Source of the DNA: Paralichthys olivaceus
Lineage: Eukaryota > Chordata > Actinopteri > Pleuronectiformes > Paralichthyidae
Direction of reading: 5' to 3'
DNA length: 64,000 bases
NCBI RefSeq assembly: GCF_024713975.1
Contig: NC_091106.1
Coordinates: forward strand, 15,774,501 to 15,838,500
This document shows positions 53,167 to 64,000 of this stretch, piece after piece. The notes beneath the pieces were generated by a model. That model saw nothing but the letters and a program-made list of their open reading frames with translations. It was not told where the DNA came from and did no database searches. A program made the translations under genes and the position numbers. How positions within the stretch are numbered: position 1 is the first letter of the stretch; every line of letters starts with the position of its first letter.

Positions 53167-53238
53167 GTTACATGTGACATCACATAAACTGTCACATGGG
53201 ACACCACAGACACTGTCACATGGGACACCACAGACACT
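53167..53238. repeat. 24-bp tandem repeat, three units
   Basis: Two identical 24-bp units (53191-53214 and 53215-53238, each starting 'gtcacatgggacaccacaga') preceded by one diverged unit (53167-53190). Confidence 0.9.
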
Positions 53239-53486
53239 GTCAGTTAAATGTGATATTAAAATTAATTTATCGATCATGATGATATGGCGCAAATGGGACT
53301 CTTTTGGCCAGTTTCCCATTTCGATAATGCAGCCCCGGTCAATGTTCAGAGTCCATCAGACTATTGTGTCACCCCCAGATACAGTTTGCTGCTGCTGCAA
53401 TCCTCTGCACGGGTTGGTTGGACACACCCACGTGTTCGGTTTTGGTTCCGCACACGCTCAAACATCCCGGATTATCCGGCTGCATC

Positions 53487-54075
53487 ATGCCGATCACTCC
53501 ATGGAAACTCATTGTTGTTCATCTCATCACCGTAACTGGCTTTTCCTGCTGTTTTCGTAACGATGTGATTCCAGAGGATGATCCAAGAATCCCTGCGATC
53601 GCCAAATATTTCAGCACCAAAGGGAGGTACGAGGAAGTGAACCCGCATCTCATCGAGGACATACTCGCTGTCAACAGATCTGTGCTGCAGCCTCCATTTG
53701 CACAATGTCGCGAGATTCATGTGACGGCCATAATCAGACACGGCACCAGGTACCCGACGGTCAAAAACATCAAGAAGATGCAGAAGCTGTACGAGCTCGT
53801 CAAGAGCAGCGCCAACGGCAAAGAGAGCTGGCTGCGTGAGATCAAGAGCCAGTGGACGATGTGGTACACCGAGGACATGGACGGCAGGCTCGTCCAGAAA
53901 GGAGTGAGCGATCACAAGCATCTGGCCGTCAGGCTGTCAAAGCTCTTCCCCTCACTGGTTTCAGAGGAGAAGCTTCGAGGTGGATTCATCCAGTTCATCA
54001 CCAGCTCAAAGCACAGATGTGTCAACAGCACCTTGTCCTTCAAGGCAGGACTGACAGAGCTGTGGGATATCAAAG
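53487..54075 (+). CDS. minpp1: minpp1 downstream copy, exon 1
   Basis: 196 codons plus 1 base, donor G|GTAAGACC. Signal peptide, GRYEEVN, RHGTRYP and SSKHRC present. The last 244 bases are nearly identical to the upstream copy. Confidence 0.94.
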
Positions 54076-57000
54076 GTAAGACCTGTCACTGTTTACCACT
54101 GAGATGTGTTTGCAATAACCTGTCTCATCTTTTGTCTCTCCTCAGATCAGGAGTTTGACCATGCAGTGAACGATGCGCTGATGAGGTTTTTTGACCAGTG
54201 CACCAGGTTTTTGGACGAGGTTGATAACAACCCCACAGCTTTGACAGAGTTGGACAAGTTCAAGCAGGGACCAGAGATGAGGAGGGTCCAGGAGAAGATT
54301 GCAGACCGACTTGGTGTCCCGTACAATTCCGTCACAGACGGTCAGTAATGGAGGAGGTGCCCAGGTCCTTTATTCAAGCGAAACACCAATCACATCAGTA
54401 AATACTTGTTCCAACAAAAATTTGTGATATGAAAGATGGGTTCCCTCACCTGTACACTACACTGGTATATGGTTTCCTGCAGGTTGTGGTCATTTGAAGA
54501 AACAGAGGTTTATGTGATCAGATTATCAAATTAATTAAGTATAATTAAATGGTGTTGGATCCAGATTTAGACACAGTGCTTCTGCACTAGACAGGGGCAC
54601 AAAATGACATCATAATGCAGGACTGAGCGGATATTGATGTAGTTTCCAAAACAAATTAACATGTAATCAAATATAAATCCTGATATATTCATGGCAATCT
54701 ATCCCTTTCGATGCGTATACAAGGGAGTAAAACATTTCCAATACTAATATACCTGGTGATAAATATTTTTTAAAAGTGGTACTAACTCCTTAAATGTTAA
54801 AAAACCCTTATGACAAAGACAGATAATATAATAATAATCATAATAATAATATGTAGTTCTGTTAGATGTTTATTCTGTAAATTAAAAGTTCACATATCAG
54901 CAGATATCAGTAAACATATTAAAAAGTGACATTTATGCATATTCAGCTGTCCTGCTGTGCACAAGGAAACATCCACAATCATACTCACAGTTCATTGAAC
55001 GTAATGAATTGAAAGTGTACCACTTGATTTTGTACAAATGTATATTGTCCTCTCCAGAAACCTCCCAATGAATTAACATTTCAGTTCCACAATTAAGTGA
55101 CCAGTCAAATTGCGCATTAGCAATAGATGTAGTCAATCATACGCAGAGCATCTCATTGGTCATATTTCACAGTGGGAATCTGCACGGTAGATGGAGCTGT
55201 TTTCCAATGTGAAACTATCAAAGCTCCCACATCAAGTTACTAATTTATTGAACTTCAGTCTGTGTTCAGTTCAGTACACCGTAGTGATGTTTCTTATGTT
55301 TGTTTTAAAGGGTGCCTGGCCTGTCTGATCTCACTACTTATTAACGTTTTTTTGAAACCTTTCTCCCACAGTCATGGCTGAAGCTGCCTTTTATATGTGT
55401 GCTTACGAGTTTGCCATCAAGACCGTCAACTCCCCTTGGTGTCGGCTCTTTGATGAGGTCGACGCAAAGGTACGGGACCTCTCAGTTATTAAATCCTTGT
55501 ATATTTGACATTACTTGTGGGAAACCATGCCACCAGAGACACCTAGTAGAGTAAAAAATGTTAAATATATATTAAATCTAATTGTTTTTGTTTTTGGTAA
55601 ACCTGAATTAAAATTGCTGAGCTTGAAATTTGGCTATAAATTGACTTCTATGTTAGTCCCGTACAGATTTGAATCTGCTTTCTTACTAAGTTAACGAAAT
55701 AATCCTCCATTATCTTGTAGTAGCTAACGTACTCTCCAGTGTCCATTCACCGGGAAAACAAGTTGGCATTATACACGTCACAAAGAGAGTTTTGTGTCTT
55801 GTGTTACTATGTGAGTGCTCAGGTGACATGAAATCCTTAAGCAAAGACAGACTGACATATTAGTCCTAATATAAAGCCCCCTTCACACCCAGGCTAACAC
55901 TAATTTGTGCTCTCTGCTTCAACAGGTTATGGAGTATGCAAATGATCTGAAGCAATTCTGGAAAAGAAGCTATGGTTATGATATTAACAGCAAGTCGAGC
56001 TGCACTCTCTTCCATGATGTATTCAGTCGACTGAACAAAGCTGCCAATGAGAACCAGTGAGTAAAACTTCACTTCTCTCCTTCATGAAAATAGATGGTTG
56101 TGTAAACCTGTAATGTATTAGCTGAAATTATCAATTGATCAACATTAAAGTAATCACCAATAATTTTGTAATTCAATCAAGAAACAACACCAAACCTACT
56201 CTGGTTCCATTCTCTCCCACGTGAGGATGTGCTGTTGTTCTCTGTTGATGTAAATGGAATACATTCGTGTTTTTAACTGTTACTTGGACAAAACAAGATA
56301 CTGGTGCTGCTGTCAGAACTGTACTCAAGTTAGTACATCTTAAGAAATTTTGCTCTGGAGGGTCTGTGTGCGAGAACACAAATCTCAGAGTCAATTTCTA
56401 TGGACATTTCCTGGATCTTTTGCTGCTCGTCCCCTAGTAAAATGTGCAGAGAATGTCCAAGGGAGCCCATGTGAGAATACAGCAGAAAAAAAGAATTCAC
56501 AGCGAGTAAGTGGGTGTGTTAACGTTTATTGCATGTAGTGGACACAAAACTGGAAGAATATACATATCTCAGGGTGAAAAAGAGGAGTCATGCACATACA
56601 AGACATTCAAGATGTCAACTTGAAAAGACCACAATATTCAAAAGGAGACTGATGTGATGTTAATTAAACCACATGATTTCCAGAGCAGAATGTTGTTTGT
56701 CAAGTTACGTCCTGCATCCAGGCACCAGCCCTCACATCAAAATTCCTGTTGTGAAGGCTTCGGAGATCTTACCTTCAACTCTGTGACCATGTCATGAAAA
56801 TGTTTTCAATATTGTCTGACATTTCATAGACTACAGAGAAAATAAAGATCCATCCATGATGAAAATAATCGGTATTTGCAGTCGTAATTATAAGTCAAGG
56901 TTTTTTAAAACTAGCGTTTATACATCGGCCTGTGTCCATCACGGGTGCCAAGAACTGGCCGGGACCTTCAGTACCCAAGCTTATCTGGACATGAAGGTTA

Positions 57001-57746
57001 AGCTGAGGGCGAGGCAAAATATAACTAACCCTAACTAAAGAGGAATGTGTAGAATGCACATCAGGGACCAACGTGGATCAGGGCCATGCGTTCATCAGCA
57101 GTCAGATGCCTTGTTTTGTCTAAAGATGTTTACTTTTTGATGATTAGAAAACCAAAAATCTAAATATTCCTCTATTCGAGAAGCAGGAGCCAGAGATTGT
57201 TTTGTGTTTTTACTAATCTTCAACACTAGGTATTGCAATATCTGCAATACCTAGTTCATGGTTTCAGGTTGAACTGAGTCTTGTGTAAACAATTATTGAC
57301 ATTTTCAAACGGAGCTCATTATGTGTTGGACCTGAGACTGATGTTGTATGTGTCATGTCAGGTCTGGCCAGCAGGTGACTGAAGCAGTGACAGTGCAGGT
57401 CGGTCATGCAGAGACCCTCCTGCCACTGCTCACCCTGCTGGGCTTCTTCAAGGACAGTGAAGCCCTGACATCTACCAACTACGCCACTCAGACCGAACGC
57501 TCTTTCCGTACCAGCCACATGTTGCCATATGCAGCTAACTTACTGCTGGTGCTGTACGACTGTGGGGGAGGCGACTTGAGACTTCAGCCACTGCTTAACG
57601 AGAAGCCTGTGACCTTCCCCGGTTTGACTGAGCAGCAGGCCTCCATGCCGCTCTATCAAGACGTCAAAGCGCACTACAGAGAACTGATCCAAGGCTGTGA
57701 CTTTGAGACAGAGTGTCAGCTGTTTAAGAATCCTGCTGAACTTTAG
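53487..57746 (+). CDS. minpp1: minpp1, multiple inositol polyphosphate phosphatase 1 (complete downstream copy, five exons)
   Basis: ER-lumenal histidine phosphatase that removes phosphates from InsP6/InsP5 (and 2,3-bisphosphoglycerate at the 3-position). Exons 53487-54075, 54146-54340, 55372-55469, 55926-56056 and 57362-57746 join in phase to 465 aa (human 487). The start is ATG 53487, followed by a hydrophobic signal peptide ([20 protein letters not shown]); the open frame extends further upstream only from a TTG. RHGTRYP is at residues 84-90, SSKHRC follows, and the proton-donor HAE is at 353-355. The C-terminus is NPAEL, not the SDEL of human MINPP1, so classical ER retention is uncertain. 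An ATTAAA polyadenylation signal lies at 58050. papss2 follows about 1.8 kb downstream in the same direction, as in mammals. Confidence 0.95.
54146..54340 (+). CDS. minpp1: minpp1 downstream copy, exon 2
   Basis: 195 bp, acceptor CCTCAG, donor ACG|GTCAGTAA. Encodes [20 protein letters not shown] and then [20 protein letters not shown]. Confidence 0.94.
54341..55371. other. Intron 2 of minpp1 downstream copy
   Basis: About 1 kb, AT-rich, with a short (taa)-rich stretch near 54825-54850. No gene or repeat family recognised. Confidence 0.5.
55372..55469 (+). CDS. minpp1: minpp1 downstream copy, exon 3
   Basis: 98 bp, acceptor CCACAG, donor AAG|GTACGG. Encodes [20 protein letters not shown] and then [12 protein letters not shown], close to human SPWCDVFDIDDAK. 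Confidence 0.94.
55470..55925. other. Intron 3 of minpp1 downstream copy
   Basis: No feature recognised apart from the branch/pyrimidine region before exon 4. Confidence 0.5.
55926..56056 (+). CDS. minpp1: minpp1 downstream copy, exon 4
   Basis: 131 bp, acceptor TTCAACAG with a good pyrimidine tract, donor CA|GTGAGT. Encodes [20 protein letters not shown] and then [17 protein letters not shown]. Confidence 0.94.
56057..57361. other. Intron 4 of minpp1 (before the single terminal exon)
   Basis: About 1.3 kb. A small inverted repeat ('ctaggtattgcaatat' / 'gcaatacctag') lies near 57227-57254. No coding similarity found. Confidence 0.5.
57362..57746 (+). CDS. minpp1: minpp1 terminal exon 5 (HAE motif), the only one in the locus
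   Basis: 385 bp including the stop; acceptor CATGTCAG. Contains [20 protein letters not shown] with the catalytic HAE, then [13 protein letters not shown] and LLNEKPV, ending NPAEL. The entry phase fits both exon-4 copies (giving Gln from the downstream copy or Lys from the upstream copy). Confidence 0.95.
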
Positions 57747-58049
57747 GCTGACAGGATGGAACCTGTAAAAAAAGCATTATAATGGCTTGATTGTGTTTTA
57801 TCTGCAAGTGGAGTGAATATTGTGTGTCTCTCAGGCTGGATGTAAATTATGAACATATAACTTTTGGCCAAAGAAGCATTTTTCTTTCCTGTGTCAGAAG
57901 CATAAGAAAAAGCAGATTAACTGACTGACCCCATGATGCCAGCCTCGGACTTTGATTTCAGGTTCAACCTGTACTGATCCATTATTACAATTGCAGTACT
58001 GCCTATTTTTGCAAGTGTTCTTTCCATTGTTGCACAATTTGGAGCAGAA

Positions 58050-58055
58050 ATTAAA
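58050..58055 (+). terminator. minpp1: Candidate minpp1 polyadenylation signal ATTAAA
   Basis: The common variant hexamer about 300 bp after the stop codon, followed by a T-rich stretch. Confidence 0.45.
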
Positions 58056-59200
58056 GTTTTTACAGTGAACATATTTTATATGTTCTGGGTATAAATTGTC
58101 TAAATCTGTATTCATCACTGTGCTATTTTCCTGTTCTTAAAGAAGCAACCATAGCATTTCCTGAACAGAAGAATCATACTCATTCAATCTTTGTGGTGAA
58201 ACGTATTTTGCGGGGCTGTTTCTGGCAGTTTCGGTGTCCTGGTTAAGACATCCACAGCTTACTGTGCTCGCTACTGTAGGTTCAAATTAAAATTAGTGAC
58301 GTTTGAGTTTTTTTGACTAAGGAAACACTGGGTTAAATATAAGCCTGATGTGAACAAGAGAAAACTAATATTTGCGAAAAAGTAGAGCAGCTATTTATAC
58401 AGCCAGCAGGGATTATTAGACTGGCCTAAGGTGTGCAAGTAACTAGCAGGCTGGAAGAAAGAAAAAACCACACCCCAAAGAAGTTTGACGTTACGCTGCA
58501 GGCTTTGGCGCACAAAACGCTCACTTCTGCAGCTCCAGTGTTTAGTCACACTTTCTTATAATAGACAATTTCACAATATAACTACATGTAGAGATCTGGA
58601 AGACAACCTTCACACCAACAGACACAGTACCACTTTCCAGTACAGCACCCTTTAGTTAACTAATGGCTCTATTCATTGTTAATATCCAATTATTTATAGA
58701 TTCATATCAGTAGAAAGAACACTATGTGTTGTCCAAAATCCTTTTAGTGACTTATAAACATTTACAACGGCAGGCCACAGGGATTCAAACCCTTTATTAA
58801 GGACTTACTGTCCCTTGACTGCCGACCTAACAGCTTATTCACTTGTAAATGAGTTCCAACTATGAATGATACGCAGGGTGAGGGATGGGGTTTGAGTTTT
58901 TCAACAACCCACCAGTTATTCTTATGAACTTAATATCAGCCACGTGTGGATGTTATTTATCTTATGAATCTCTTGGTTATTACTGTTCCACAAAGCTGCT
59001 ATGAAAACCATTAAAAACTGGTAAAATACCAGTGAGTGTTTGAAATGTAGACTCTCTGTGAGAGGGCAGATTCATTATCAACACGAATAATTAGAGTTGT
59101 TTTAATGTTGATGTAAAACCACGTTCAATGAGACAGTGCTGCCCTTGAACCTTCACCTGTTAACCTGTGAAGCTAACTTCATGGAGCTAACCGGACAGTT
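58056..59200. other. Intergenic between minpp1 and papss2
   Basis: About 1.1 kb, AT-rich. No gene, RNA gene or clear repeat recognised. Confidence 0.5.
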
Positions 59201-59204
59201 AGCA

Positions 59205-59742
59205 TAACGTCGGTGGCTTCACACCAGCTAACGTGTTCCTAACGACTCGGCTCACCGGAGCTGTGACACTGACCGGCGGGGAGGGACCGGAGCGACTCTC
59301 ACTTCGGGGGAAGTGCTCCCGTGTTGACGCGTGTGGGTTTATCACTGTGCGGGAAACTGGGGACGTTCCGCTCAACCTCCGACCCAGTCCCCTTGAGGTG
59401 CCCGGCCCCCGTCGAGTTGTTACGCTCGAGTATTGGTTCGTATCCGGCACGGTATGCAGAATTGCGGAGGTCAGAGGAGGAGGAGAGGAGGAGGTGGAGA
59501 AGGAGGAGGAGGGAGGCCGGGCCAGGCCAGCGGAATGCTACGTGTCTTGGAAGTCGCTATATAAACCCCGCCGTCCTACTCCGATTAGCCCCCAAAAAGT
59601 TTTTGGAGGTTAGACCCGGTGAGAGCGGCAGACACCACCACCACCGGCAGCACACCCCCCTCCAGCCTCCGTGCCAAGGCCCGTGTGAGTGCGTGAAGCC
59701 CCCCGGTGTTCAGGAGCCCGTCGGCGGAGTCAACAACGCGAA
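59205..59742 (+). promoter_or_regulatory. papss2: papss2 GC-rich promoter and 5' UTR
   Basis: CpG-rich island beginning near 59.2 kb, with a GGAGGA-rich tract at 59465-59515, a TATATAAA box at 59558-59565 and the papss2 ATG at 59743. Transcription would be expected to start about 25-30 bases after the TATA box, giving a 5' UTR of roughly 150 bases. A TATA box together with a CpG island suggests regulated rather than purely housekeeping expression. Confidence 0.7.
59558..59565 (+). promoter_or_regulatory. papss2: papss2 TATA box (TATATAAA)
   Basis: Consensus TATA element within the GC-rich region, about 180 bases upstream of the start codon and flanked by GC-rich sequence. Confidence 0.7.

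Positions 59743-64000
<4,258 letters not shown>

Larger units (their letters stand above)
52137..53486. other. Spacer between minpp1 exon-4 copy 1 and exon-1 copy 2
   Basis: Scanned for a terminal minpp1 exon (HAE motif, LLPLL); none found. It contains (TG)n arrays, a possible hAT-like MITE end near 52474 and a 24-bp tandem repeat. It would include the promoter of the downstream copy. Confidence 0.6.

Noticed and set aside
52141-53480. Search for a hidden terminal exon of the upstream minpp1 copy
   Set aside because: No GHAE-like or LLPLL-like translation with a preceding AG in phase was found; only microsatellites and repeats.
53364-53486. N-terminal extension of the downstream minpp1 copy
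   Set aside because: Begins with TTG, has no similarity to minpp1, and the ATG at 53487 starts a normal signal peptide.
53472-53921. 149-codon minus-strand frame over minpp1 exon 1
   Set aside because: Antisense shadow of a conserved coding exon.

Overview
The window is a piece of vertebrate nuclear genome, almost certainly from a ray-finned (teleost) fish. Genes are split into short exons with GT/AG introns. The recognisable proteins are closest to vertebrate families, and the interspersed repeats (a TTAA-flanked MITE, hAT and Tc1 fossils, the 'tttgtatagcgcc' repeat) resemble families I know from spiny-rayed fishes. There is nothing bacterial or viral. Every exon call rests on translated similarity to remembered family members plus splice-site phase; nothing was searched.

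Layout: (1) About 1-13,450, minus strand: 5' part of prkg1 (cGMP-dependent protein kinase 1), with two alternative first exons (alpha at 12858-13114, beta at 9082-9386) that both splice in frame to the common exon at 4211-4377. The rest of the gene lies left of the window. A hAT transposase fossil sits in the next intron. (2) About 13,450-30,670: roughly 17 kb with no supported gene, holding dispersed repeats, a minisatellite, a MITE and a long AT microsatellite. (3) About 30,670-47,690, minus strand: sgms1 (sphingomyelin synthase 1), with a complete five-exon coding region of 408 aa, a probable 2-kb 3' UTR and a 10-kb 5' UTR intron leading to a CpG-rich candidate first exon near 47.5 kb. (4) 49,542-57,746, plus strand: a minpp1 (multiple inositol polyphosphate phosphatase 1) locus. 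Exons 1-4 are present twice in tandem (49.5-52.1 kb and 53.5-56.1 kb), but the terminal exon with the catalytic HAE motif occurs only once (57362-57746). (5) 59,558 to the right edge, plus strand: first five exons of papss2 (PAPS synthase 2) behind a TATA-containing, GC-rich promoter; they encode most of the APS-kinase domain and the gene continues beyond the window.

The genes do not form one pathway. They cover cGMP signalling, sphingolipid synthesis in the Golgi, inositol phosphate hydrolysis in the ER lumen, and supply of activated sulfate. The minpp1-papss2 adjacency is shared with mammals. The most interesting signal is the minpp1 duplication. It looks like two alternative 5' gene halves that could share one 3' exon, or else a 3'-truncated duplicate. 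The halves are about 98% identical over a sharply bounded 253-bp segment but only about 75% identical just upstream, which is the signature of gene conversion.
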